This document shows, in pieces, positions 8,635-16,836 of a DNA stretch of 63,435 nucleotides. Both the position numbers and the translations under genes were made by a program. Within the stretch, counting starts at the first letter, position 1. The number at the start of each line of letters is the position of its first letter. Source of the DNA: CAYMKL01 sp964390805 (GTDB lineage: Bacteria > Chloroflexota > Anaerolineae > VGOG01); NCBI GenBank assembly GCA_964390805.1, contig CAYMKL010000025.1, forward strand, positions 1-63,435, written 5' to 3'. The notes under the pieces were generated by a model. It made no database searches. It was not told the DNA's origin and saw nothing but the letters and a program-made list of their open reading frames with translations.

Positions 8635-8736
8635 CCGAACGGCAGGCGTGTTCGGTCGCCGTTTCCCCACCGAAGGACCCTGTTATATTCACGGAAGGAG
8701 GTGATAGATTGACCATTTTCGTCGTTTAGCAGCAAG

Positions 8737-8755
8737 GACGCTCGCTGAGAGCGTC
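8737..8755 (+). promoter_or_regulatory. Hairpin in the leader of the binding-protein gene
   Basis: GACGCTC and GAGCGTC form a perfect 7-bp stem with a 5-nt loop, 36 nt before the ATG. It could protect the 5' end of the message. No T-tract follows, so it is not a simple terminator. Confidence 0.5.
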
Positions 8756-8791
8756 GCCAGTCACAACCCAAATTGAGGAGGAGGTCCAAAA

Positions 8792-10642
8792 ATGAAAAGC
8801 TTAGTAAGGTTCCTGTTAGTCGTGGCTGTATTGGCTAGCTTAATAGCTGCCTGCGCCGCGCCCACCCCCGAGGTGGTTGTGAAGGAAGTACCTGTCGAGA
8901 AGAAGGTCGTCGAGACCGTGGTGGTCGAGAAGGAGAGAGTGGTCGAGAAGGAGGTTCCAGTCACCGTCGAGGTGGAGAAGGCGGTGGTGGTCGAGAAGGA
9001 GGTCGTCAAGACCGTCGAGGTCGAGAAGATCGTCAAGGAGACCGTCGAGGTCGAGAAGATCGTCAAGGAGACCGTCGTGGTTCAGCCTACGCCAGTGCCT
9101 GAGCCCAAGACCCTTCGCATCATCAAGATGGAGCCCAATGTGGGCCTCGACCCGGCGACCGCCAGCACATCGCTTTCGATAGAGGTGATGTGGTTGATGC
9201 ACGATCCTCTCACCGAATTCGACGAGAACTGGCAACCTATTCCGTGGATAGCCGAATCGTGGGAGACCAACGACGATAAGAGCGAATGGACGTTCCACCT
9301 CCGGGATGGGCTCTTCTTCAGCGACGGCTCACCCATCACCGCCGAGGACGTGAAGTTCTCCTTCGAGTATCTGGCCGCTCGCCCTGTGTTCAAAGCCACG
9401 CTTGACTCGGTAGAGTCAATTGAGGTTCTTGACGAGTTGACTGTCGTCCTGAAGATGAACAGGCCGGTGCCCGAGTTCCTGTATTTGCCAGGCAGCTATG
9501 TCGGGTACGCGGTTCTCTCGAAGGATGCCTGCGAGGGGGACCTGTGTGGAGACTTCACAGTTCCTGGAGTCGTGACATCTGGGCCGTGGTACTTGGCGGA
9601 GTACGTGCTCAAGGACCACATGACGTTGCTCAAGAATCCGTACTATGGATTCGAAGGAATCCCAAAGTTTGACCGGGTAGTGTTCACCTGGACCGGAGAT
9701 CGGACTGCGGCTGTGGCAGCAGTGGAGGCGGGCCAGGCTGATCTCACGCAGCCCGTGAACGCCCCGGACGCTGACCGGTTGAGGGAAAATCCCAACGTGA
9801 AGTTCTACCAGGCTCAGGCTTTCTCGGTTCGAGGCTGGGGCTTTGACAAGACCAAGCCGCCCTTCAATGACAAGCGCGTTCGCCAGGCACTCGGCTATGC
9901 AGTCGAGCCCGACGAGATCACCGAGACCTGCTGGTACGGGTTCTCTAATTCGCTCTGGGGTGGCGTGTTCTACGAACACAACGTGGAGTGGTCTGATCTG
10001 CTGAGCCGCTCACCGTGGAAGGGCGAGACCCGCGAGGAACGGCTAGCCATTGCCGACGAGCTGCTGACTGAGGCTGGCTGGGAGGATCGCGATGGGGATG
10101 GCATCCGTGAGTCGTACGGTGTAGAGGGTGCAGAGGATGGGACCCCACTCTCGGCAACCGCTGTGTACGAGAAGCCATGGGTCCAGGCCGAGTGTCAGGC
10201 CTTACTAACGCAGGACTACTGGAAGGACACCGGCTTCGATCTGCAACTACAGGGCCTGCCCAAGACCAACTACTGGCCAGATGTGATTGCTGGCAAATTC
10301 GAGTTGTGGCACATCGGTCTTCCCGCCAGCCCATTTCCGTGGGAGAAACTCAGGGGTCTCTTCCACCCAGACGGCGTGTTTTTCCGCCATGGCGCTCGTG
10401 TGTCCGGCGAGGAGGCGGAGAAGCTGAGGGTTGACATTGAGGCGATACTCGAAGAGCAGGACTTCGAACAGAAGAAACAAATGATGTCCGACTTGGTTGA
10501 CTATCTAGTGGATCAGCAGTTCCTCCTCTGCACGGGCAATCAGAATTCCCTGGTTGCCAGCAATGGGCAGATGGAGGGATTCTACACGCAGTGGACCATC
10601 TCCATGCGAGCTTTGGTTCAGGCTGACATCCCCGGGCGGTAG
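8792..10642 (+). CDS. ABC transporter substrate-binding lipoprotein (family 5, DppA/OppA type)
   Basis: A 616-aa extracytoplasmic solute-binding protein of family 5. A lipoprotein signal ends at Cys21 (LASLIAAC). Residues about 27-100 are a Val-Glu-Lys-rich low-complexity spacer built of repeated VEKEV-like units, typical of Chloroflexota lipoproteins. The binding domain follows, with landmarks LDPATAS, PWIAESWETNDD, WTFHLRDGLFFSDGSPITAEDV and GSYVGYAVL. Family 5 proteins bind oligopeptides but also oligosaccharides, and here the neighbours suggest an amino-sugar oligosaccharide. GAGGAGG precedes the ATG. The permease genes follow after a strong hairpin. Confidence 0.9.
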   Translation: MKSLVRFLLVVAVLASLIAACAAPTPEVVVKEVPVEKKVVETVVVEKERVVEKEVPVTVEVEKAVVVEKEVVKTVEVEKIVKETVEVEKIVKETVVVQPTPVPEPKTLRIIKMEPNVGLDPATASTSLSIEVMWLMHDPLTEFDENWQPIPWIAESWETNDDKSEWTFHLRDGLFFSDGSPITAEDVKFSFEYLAARPVFKATLDSVESIEVLDELTVVLKMNRPVPEFLYLPGSYVGYAVLSKDACEGDLCGDFTVPGVVTSGPWYLAEYVLKDHMTLLKNPYYGFEGIPKFDRVVFTWTGDRTAAVAAVEAGQADLTQPVNAPDADRLRENPNVKFYQAQAFSVRGWGFDKTKPPFNDKRVRQALGYAVEPDEITETCWYGFSNSLWGGVFYEHNVEWSDLLSRSPWKGETREERLAIADELLTEAGWEDRDGDGIRESYGVEGAEDGTPLSATAVYEKPWVQAECQALLTQDYWKDTGFDLQLQGLPKTNYWPDVIAGKFELWHIGLPASPFPWEKLRGLFHPDGVFFRHGARVSGEEAEKLRVDIEAILEEQDFEQKKQMMSDLVDYLVDQQFLLCTGNQNSLVASNGQMEGFYTQWTISMRALVQADIPGR

Positions 10643-10722
10643 GTGGGAGGTGGGGCATCCTGTAGTGGACGTCCAAGATGCCTAAATGAAACACGAGGCA
10701 AAGGGTTGCGCCCACCGCCCAG

Positions 10723-10762
10723 GCGGTACCCGGTAGCTGTCTACATGGCTATCGGGTACCGC
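10723..10762 (+). promoter_or_regulatory. Hairpin between binding-protein and permease genes
   Basis: GCGGTACCCGGTAGC (10723-10737) pairs with GCTATCGGGTACCGC (10748-10762), 15 bp with one G:T wobble and a 10-nt loop. There is no T-tract. Such hairpins commonly protect the 3' end of binding-protein mRNA, so it should let this message accumulate above that of the permeases. Confidence 0.7.
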
Positions 10763-10804
10763 ACTCAAACTGAGAATCTGCACCGGATTCGTGGAGGACC
10801 AACG

Positions 10805-11749
10805 ATGCTGCGTTATGGTCTGCGCCGTCTCATACTGATGATCCCCCTTATTGCGGGGTTAGCGGTGATTGTGTTCTTCTATATACACATGATTCCGGGT
10901 GACCCCGTTGCGGGGGCGCTGGGCTCCGAAGGGAGCGTTGAACAGATAGCCTATATCCGGCATGAGCTTGGGTTGGACCGGCCGGTCACTGTACAGTTCG
11001 TGGAGTGGGTGAAGGGCGCTATCCGCGGTGACCTGGGGATCAGTTTTAAGTCTCGAACCAAAATCACCCCCATCTTGATCAACCGCATCCCCGCCACGCT
11101 GCAACTAGCCCTTGGAGGGCTGGTGTTTGCGCTGGGGATAGGCCTGCCTTTCGGCTTTATAGCAGGGTTGAAGAAGAACACCAAGATAGACTATCTATTC
11201 AGTGCGGCTGCCCTTGGTGGGCTTTCGATGCCCCATTTTTGGTTGGGTACGTTACTGCTGGTTTTCTTGGGAGTCAAGTTGAAGATCATGCCCACAGGGG
11301 GGTATGTCCCCTTTAGCGAGGATCCGAAGCAGAGCATTATTTATCTGCTCATGCCCGCCTTTACCCTGGGCATCAATCTGGCGCCCTTCATCGCACGAAT
11401 GACTCGCGCGTCGGTCATTGAGACTATGCAGGAACCTTTCGTGGCCTTTGCGCGTGCGAAGGGTCTTAGAGAAAAGACCATTCTCATGCGCTACATAATC
11501 CGACACGCGCTTTGTCAGGTGGTCGTCGTGCTGGCCATGTACGCTGGGCATCTCTTGGGAGGCTCTCTCGTGCTGGAAGAGCTTTTCCTTTGGCCAGGGA
11601 TGGGCCGTCTCTTCGTAGGGTCTGTGAAGGAGCTTGACTACTTCTTGATACAAGCCTGTATTTTGATCTATGCAACGCTACGTCTATTGCTCAATTTGCT
11701 CGCCGATCTGCTTCACGCCCGGCTGGACCCGCGCATTCAGTTGAAGTGA
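10805..11749 (+). CDS. ABC transporter permease, DppB type
   Basis: A 314-aa inner-membrane permease. It starts MLRYGLRRLILMIPLI, the canonical DppB/OppB start with the first membrane helix, then shows FYIHMIPGDPV, LGLDRP and the binding-protein-dependent loop EPFVAFARAKGLREKTIL that docks to the ATPases. The frame is open back to 10643, but that extension would pass through the intergenic hairpin and lacks transmembrane character; the ATG at 10805 aligns with the family start. It pairs with the DppC-type gene 15 bases downstream. Confidence 0.92.
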   Translation: MLRYGLRRLILMIPLIAGLAVIVFFYIHMIPGDPVAGALGSEGSVEQIAYIRHELGLDRPVTVQFVEWVKGAIRGDLGISFKSRTKITPILINRIPATLQLALGGLVFALGIGLPFGFIAGLKKNTKIDYLFSAAALGGLSMPHFWLGTLLLVFLGVKLKIMPTGGYVPFSEDPKQSIIYLLMPAFTLGINLAPFIARMTRASVIETMQEPFVAFARAKGLREKTILMRYIIRHALCQVVVVLAMYAGHLLGGSLVLEELFLWPGMGRLFVGSVKELDYFLIQACILIYATLRLLLNLLADLLHARLDPRIQLK

Positions 11750-11764
11750 ACTGGAGGTTGCACC

Positions 11765-12604
11765 TTGAGAGCTATTCGTCGTCTTGCCACTAACCGTCTT
11801 GCTGGCGCTGGCGCTATTGTAATCGCACTTATTATCTTCGCTGCTATCTTCGCCCCGCTCATTGCTCCCCAGGATCCAGTAGAGTTGCACGTCCGGGAAA
11901 GGTTCGCCCCGCCTTTTTCCGGGAAATACATTCTGGGAACCGATGAGGTTGGGCGCGATGTTCTGAGCAGAGTCATTTATGGCTCGCGGGTGTCTTTGTC
12001 GGTGGCAATCCTGGCTGTGAGCGGGGCGACGCTGGTTGGGGGAGGCATCGGTGTTCTTTCGGGTTACTTCGGTGGCTGGCTGGACGGTATCCTGATGCGC
12101 ATTGTGGATGTGCTTTTTGCCATTCCCACATTGATGGTCGCCCTCAGCGTGATCGGTTTGTTTGGTCGCACGACGAACGCCATTATCTTCGCCTTGATAG
12201 TGGGGTACTCGCCCCTTTTTGCTCGCGTTAGCTACAGTGGCACTGTAGCGGTACGGGAACAGGCTTACGTGGAAGCATCGCGGGCTCTGGGAGCATCTCC
12301 TTGGCTGATTCTTCGCCAAGATGTCCTACCGAACATCTTTCCATTGGTGGTAGTACAGGTGACGACCTACATTGCTCGAGGCATCCTGGCGGAAGCGTCA
12401 TTGGGGTTTCTGGGACTGGGGGTGCAACCGCCGACACCAACTTGGGGCGCAATGCTTTCGATGTCACGCGAGTATTTCTATCATGCGCCTACCTTGCCCG
12501 TATGGCCTGGACTGGCTATCCTGATTTCTGTCTTTGCCTTCAACCTGTTCGGCGATGGACTGCGTGATCTACTTGACCCACGCGCATGGCAGGCAGGTCA
12601 GTGA
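11765..12604 (+). CDS. ABC transporter permease, DppC type
   Basis: A 279-aa inner-membrane permease that forms a heterodimer with the upstream DppB-type protein. Landmarks are the N-terminal helix, APLIAPQDP, LGTDEVGRDVLSRVIYGSRVSL and the coupling loop EQAYVEASRALGASPWLIL followed by LPNIFP. TTG at 11765 is the start, seven bases after GGAGG. The first ATPase gene begins 15 bases after its stop. Confidence 0.92.
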   Translation: MRAIRRLATNRLAGAGAIVIALIIFAAIFAPLIAPQDPVELHVRERFAPPFSGKYILGTDEVGRDVLSRVIYGSRVSLSVAILAVSGATLVGGGIGVLSGYFGGWLDGILMRIVDVLFAIPTLMVALSVIGLFGRTTNAIIFALIVGYSPLFARVSYSGTVAVREQAYVEASRALGASPWLILRQDVLPNIFPLVVVQVTTYIARGILAEASLGFLGLGVQPPTPTWGAMLSMSREYFYHAPTLPVWPGLAILISVFAFNLFGDGLRDLLDPRAWQAGQ

Positions 12605-12619
12605 GCGGGGTGTGAATAA

Positions 12620-13582
12620 ATGCAACCTCTGTTGGAAGTGGAAGATCTTAGAGCACATTTCTTCATGCACGAAGGCGTTGTAAAGGCGGTGGATGGCGTA
12701 ACTTTTCAGATATATCCGGGCGAAATCGTCGGCCTGGCTGGCGAGTCCGGCTGTGGTAAGAGCGTTACCACCCAGTGTATTCTGCGAATACTACCTGTAC
12801 CGGGGCGCATTGTCAGTGGCGACATCCAGTTGAACGGGCAGAGCCTACTGGCCCTGTCGAAAGAGGAGATGCGCCAGATTCGGGGCCGCCGCATCTCAAT
12901 CGTCCTGCAGGACGCGCTGGCGGCTCTCAACCCGGTTATCCCGACCGGGGAGCAGGTAGCCGACGTCTTCCGGGCACACAACAGAGTGACCAGGAAGGAG
13001 GCATGGAAGAGAGCGGTTGATGTGATGAGGAGTGTAGGTATCCCCGAACCTGAGACTCGGGCCAGGCACTTCGCTCATGAGTTCAGTGGCGGTATGCAGC
13101 AGCGCACGGTGATAGGAGCTGCTCTGGCGTGCGGGCCGGATCTCATTATCGCTGACGAGCCTACAACTGCTCTAGACGTAACGATTCAGATGCAGATTCT
13201 TAATCTGCTCAAGGATGCACAGAGGAAATTGGGGAGCAGTGTTTTGTACATCTCGCACGACCTGGCGAACATAGCCCGGATCTGCGAGAGGGTAATGATC
13301 ATGTACGCTGGCGAGGTCGTCGAGATTGCCTCGACCCGTGATCTTTACAACAACCCGCTACATCCATATACGCAGGGACTTCTGGCATGTATCCCGCCGC
13401 TAGGGGGGAAACCGTCTTACTACTTACCAGCCATCCCTGGAAGACCGCCGGACCCACTGAGCTATCCACCAGGGTGCCGCTTCGGGCCTCGCTGTGCCGA
13501 GGCGAAAGAGCAGTGCGGATTTGACGGGCCACCGCTGAGATCTGTAGGCGGCGGTCGTTATGTTCGTTGCTTTGAGAACTGA
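12620..13582 (+). CDS. ABC transporter ATPase, DppD type
   Basis: A 320-aa nucleotide-binding subunit. Walker A is GESGCGKS near residues 40-47, the ABC signature is FSGGMQQR, Walker B is LIIADEPT, and the switch histidine is in YISHDLANIA. The C-terminal oligopeptide-transporter extension carries cysteines in PPGCRFGPRCAEAKEQC, a pattern that in this family can hold an iron-sulfur cluster. It pairs with the next ATPase to drive the importer. Confidence 0.92.
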   Translation: MQPLLEVEDLRAHFFMHEGVVKAVDGVTFQIYPGEIVGLAGESGCGKSVTTQCILRILPVPGRIVSGDIQLNGQSLLALSKEEMRQIRGRRISIVLQDALAALNPVIPTGEQVADVFRAHNRVTRKEAWKRAVDVMRSVGIPEPETRARHFAHEFSGGMQQRTVIGAALACGPDLIIADEPTTALDVTIQMQILNLLKDAQRKLGSSVLYISHDLANIARICERVMIMYAGEVVEIASTRDLYNNPLHPYTQGLLACIPPLGGKPSYYLPAIPGRPPDPLSYPPGCRFGPRCAEAKEQCGFDGPPLRSVGGGRYVRCFEN

Positions 13583-13594
13583 GGAAGGTATCTT

Positions 13595-14557
13595 ATGAGC
13601 GCTCTTGTTGAAGTCCGTCGACTCGCTAAACACTTCGTGCCGTCTGCCCTCTGGATTCTGGCTGGCGCTGAGATGATCAAGGCGGTGGAGGACGTCTCTT
13701 TCAAGATAGACGAGGGCACCACGTATGGTTTGGTTGGCGAGAGTGGCTGTGGCAAGACGACGGCTGGGCGCCTGATTCTAAGGTTAATTGAGCCAACTTC
13801 CGGCAAGGTGTTTTTCGAGGGGAAGGACGTCACAGAGTTCTCGGCGCAGGAACTACACGAGTATCGTAGGAAGGCGCAAATCATCTTCCAGAATCCCTTT
13901 TCATCGCTGAATCCACGGCGTAGCATGCTGGATATTCTAAGCACTGGATACAAGGTGTATAAGCTGGGGACCAAAAGGGAGCGTCGTGACTGGTTGGAAC
14001 CTCTGATGGAACGCGTGGGGCTGGACCCGAGGCATCTGGATCGCTATCCACACCAGTTCAGTGGAGGTCAGCGGCAGAGGCTAGTCATTGCTCGAGCACT
14101 CACCTTGAACCCCAAGTTCATAGTGGCCGATGAGCCCGTGTCGGCTTTGGACAAATCAATTCAAGCTCAGATTCTGAATCTGCTCCGCGATCTGAAAAGT
14201 GAGCTGGGATTCACCATGCTCCTGATCTCGCACGATCTGCGTCTGATCTATCACATGAGCGATCACGTGGGCGTGATGTACATGGGTAAGTTGGTGGAGT
14301 CAGCAAATAGCTTTGACCTGTATGCCAATCCGCTGCACCCATATACCCAGGCACTGATAACTTCTGCTCCTTCGATTGACCCGGACCAAGAGATGCCCCA
14401 GGGGTTGCTAGAGGGTGAGCTATGGAGTAAACAAGCTCCCAAGGACGGCTGCATCTTCTACCATCGCTGCCAACGAGCAGTCCCAGAATGCGAGCACCGC
14501 CCGCAGGAGTTGGTGGATCGAGGGGATGGGCATCTCGTTGCCTGCTGGCGCGCCTGA
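13595..14557 (+). CDS. ABC transporter ATPase, DppF type
   Basis: A 320-aa second ATPase. Walker A is GESGCGKT, the Q-loop is IIFQNPFSSLNPR, the signature is FSGGQRQR, Walker B is FIVADEPVSALD and the switch is LISHDLRLIYH. The C-terminal cysteine-bearing extension reads DGCIFYHRC...CEHRPQ. Its start is 12 bases after the DppD stop. After its stop come about 200 bases containing a decayed fragment of a DUF3604-type gene. Confidence 0.92.
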   Translation: MSALVEVRRLAKHFVPSALWILAGAEMIKAVEDVSFKIDEGTTYGLVGESGCGKTTAGRLILRLIEPTSGKVFFEGKDVTEFSAQELHEYRRKAQIIFQNPFSSLNPRRSMLDILSTGYKVYKLGTKRERRDWLEPLMERVGLDPRHLDRYPHQFSGGQRQRLVIARALTLNPKFIVADEPVSALDKSIQAQILNLLRDLKSELGFTMLLISHDLRLIYHMSDHVGVMYMGKLVESANSFDLYANPLHPYTQALITSAPSIDPDQEMPQGLLEGELWSKQAPKDGCIFYHRCQRAVPECEHRPQELVDRGDGHLVACWRA

Positions 14558-14601
14558 GCGCGGGAGCGATCACTACAGTTGGACTTTGCCAGCGTAATAG
14601 C

Positions 14602-14661
14602 GTCCGAGTTCGTCAGAAGAATGGACAATGGGCGTGGAGTTCCCCCCCTTTTCGCTTCAAG
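14602..14661 (+). pseudogene. Relic of the C-terminus of a DUF3604-type gene
   Basis: In one frame this stretch reads VRVRQKNGQWAWSSPPFRFK, which matches the C-terminus of the downstream protein, IRVRQKDGHYAWGSPVWFDL, at about half of positions. No gene-sized frame leads into it, and it ends in a proline-coding C-run. It looks like the last remnant of a second copy deleted between the ATPase gene and the surviving DUF3604 gene. Confidence 0.6.
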
Positions 14662-14763
14662 TCCGCCTCGAGCTTCCCTTGGCCCCGCTATTGAAAGCAG
14701 CCCCTAATGGCGTATCGCAGCTCTTGCGATGGTTCATCATCGGATTCATGGGGATGAAGCCCA

Positions 14764-16671
14764 ATGACTGGTGAGCTTCACGTTGAATCAGAAAAGGCAA
14801 TCATAGCAGGCTTACCCGCGTCTTTTCGGGTCGTGTTTGAGTCCGACCAGGCCATCGAAGTAGGTGGCCGGCTTCGCTTAATCTATGACCATCGAGGCTC
14901 GGATCGAAAGGAGTCCGCGGGGCAGACCACAAACCCGGACGCGGCAAACTACATCTCTTGTATTTCGTCTGTTGGTATATCGCCACACCTGCGGACGTAT
15001 TCGGTTGCTCACAGTTACAAACCTCCCTGGTCAGAGGAGCCAGAATGTTATATGTGGCTTGATCTGCTAGGGCCACAGGTCTCCCTCAATTCGCACGTTG
15101 TTGAGGCAAGCTTTGTCGAGAAGGGTTTGCTGGCAGGAGAGATATTGACCTTCTATTTCGGGAGAAACGAGCGGGGGTATCGTCTTTCTCGCAGAAGCTA
15201 CGAGACGTATCCCGTATGGGCTATTGTTGATGCTACCGGTGAGGGTCAGTGGCAGGCGGCGGGTAAGGCCGTTGTGGAGATCGAGCCAGCGGCACCTGCC
15301 CGCTTCATGTGCACATTGCCTTCGATAACCTACGTTAATGAAGAAGTGCCGCTACACATCCAGGCATTTGACGGGGAGTTCAACGCGATAGATGATGCTA
15401 CATTGCCGCAACTCATCAGCACTGTTGGCCTCGACCTGAATCTGGATGCAGGGACTGTCCACTTCATGGCAGCAGGCGAAGCACGCCTGGGTAAAGGCGA
15501 TGACTCACCGCTTATCATAGAGAGCAATCCATCCCTGGTCACGGAAGCCCCACCGGAGAACCGAATCTTCTGGGGGGACATCCACGGACATTGCAACGTC
15601 TGCGATGGTGGCTTGCGGAGCCCAGAGGAATACTTCACTTGGGGAAGAGATGCGATGGCTCTCGATTTCTGCGCACTGACGCCTCATGACTTTGGCATTG
15701 CGCTGTCGGATCCGGAGACTCAATGGAGCCGGTTGCAGGCGACGGCGAACGAATTCAACTCGCCAGGCTCGTTTGTTACTTTCATCGGCTGGGAGGCCAG
15801 CCACATCGGCTTACCATCCGGTCAGCCAGTTGGGCACAAAAACATCATCTTCAGGGAAAATCAGGCTCCTTTTGTCAACGGTAGCAACTATGGGACCCAC
15901 CGGGTGCATGTTGACTACTACTCTTATCCTGAGCTGATTGAATATCTCCAACATCTCGACTGCCTGGTTATCCCTCATCATGCTTTGAATCCGGTGTTGC
16001 CTGGCGGATTGGGCACAAACTGGAACGAATTCTGGCCCGAACGAGAACGGCTTGTTGAGATATACAGCCTGTGGGGAGCTTCAGAAGGAATGGACACGCC
16101 GGGGCGGGCCGCCGAGGCCGTGGAGGGCACCAGTGTTTTGGCGGCGCTCATGCGCGGCTACAGGCTGGGTTTTATTGCCGGCTCCGATACGCATGACGGG
16201 CGGCCGGCGAATCCCCATGAGCCGTGGAGCACAGTGTCCACAGCCGGCTTGACAGCGGTGTTTGCCCCTGCTTTGACACGAGAGGCCGTGTACGATGCCC
16301 TATTCCAACGATCGTGTTATGGCACAACCGGAGCCCGAATCATTCTTCTTGCGGATATTGCTGGGTTGCCGATGGGCAAGACGCAGAGTCTGACCCTGGC
16401 TGACGACGAAATCTATGAGCGGGACATCCGCTTGCACGTTATCGGCACCGACGATATAGAACAGGCAGAGGTTATACGCAACGGTCAGATCGTCTATACT
16501 TTCACCGGAGATGGCATGACGATGCAAGCTAGCTGGGTGGATCGCACACCCTTGCCAATGATCGCTCTGGCTGACTCGGCAGGACGGCGCTTTGTCTTTT
16601 ACTATATCCGCGTTCGCCAGAAAGATGGTCATTACGCCTGGGGAAGTCCTGTGTGGTTCGACCTGAGTTGA
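14764..16671 (+). CDS. DUF3604 / PHP-like metal-dependent hydrolase
   Basis: A 635-aa protein. The first 260 residues are beta-rich and of unknown role. The C-terminal half is a PHP-like metallohydrolase: FWGDIHGHCNVCDG supplies HxH, then CALTPHDFG, FIGWEASHIG, LVIPHHALN and IAGSDTHDGR supply the remaining His/Asp ligands. DUF3604 proteins are found with glycan-degradation genes; their reaction is not established. No signal peptide is seen. The ATG at 14764 is not preceded by a strong ribosome site. Confidence 0.75.
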   Translation: MTGELHVESEKAIIAGLPASFRVVFESDQAIEVGGRLRLIYDHRGSDRKESAGQTTNPDAANYISCISSVGISPHLRTYSVAHSYKPPWSEEPECYMWLDLLGPQVSLNSHVVEASFVEKGLLAGEILTFYFGRNERGYRLSRRSYETYPVWAIVDATGEGQWQAAGKAVVEIEPAAPARFMCTLPSITYVNEEVPLHIQAFDGEFNAIDDATLPQLISTVGLDLNLDAGTVHFMAAGEARLGKGDDSPLIIESNPSLVTEAPPENRIFWGDIHGHCNVCDGGLRSPEEYFTWGRDAMALDFCALTPHDFGIALSDPETQWSRLQATANEFNSPGSFVTFIGWEASHIGLPSGQPVGHKNIIFRENQAPFVNGSNYGTHRVHVDYYSYPELIEYLQHLDCLVIPHHALNPVLPGGLGTNWNEFWPERERLVEIYSLWGASEGMDTPGRAAEAVEGTSVLAALMRGYRLGFIAGSDTHDGRPANPHEPWSTVSTAGLTAVFAPALTREAVYDALFQRSCYGTTGARIILLADIAGLPMGKTQSLTLADDEIYERDIRLHVIGTDDIEQAEVIRNGQIVYTFTGDGMTMQASWVDRTPLPMIALADSAGRRFVFYYIRVRQKDGHYAWGSPVWFDLS

Positions 16672-16702
16672 CAACTGGATTACGCTCGCTAGTGTCAATG
16701 CA

Positions 16703-16800
16703 AGACCTCGGAGGTTTCCGGCAGTGCCTCCGCTGGCAAAGTAGTCTCGATTATTTGGTTGGTTTGCTGGCGAAATCTAGTCTGAAAACCTCCGAGGTCT
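16703..16800. repeat. 98-bp intergenic inverted-repeat element
   Basis: AGACCTCGGAGGTTT (16703-16717) and AAACCTCCGAGGTCT (16786-16800) are perfect 15-bp inverted repeats around a 68-base centre. It fills most of the 165-base gap between two genes. Each arm itself contains the palindrome CCTCGGAGG/CCTCCGAGG, as in miniature palindromic elements. Confidence 0.8.
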
Positions 16801-16836
16801 GGATCGCCCTCTTAAGTTGAATGTGGAGGAACGGCA

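Noticed and set aside
8635..8655. Terminator after the sulfatase-fold gene (CCGAAC/GTTCGG)
   Set aside because: Only 6 bp of stem, nine-base loop and no T-tract.
8761..9066. Minus-strand 101-aa frame rich in FSTSTV repeats
   Set aside because: It is the complement of the Val-Glu-Lys spacer of the binding protein; the coding strand has signal peptide, lipobox and domain evidence.
11684..12319. Minus-strand 211-aa frame over the permease genes
   Set aside because: Opposite to two clear membrane permeases; no motif or ribosome site.
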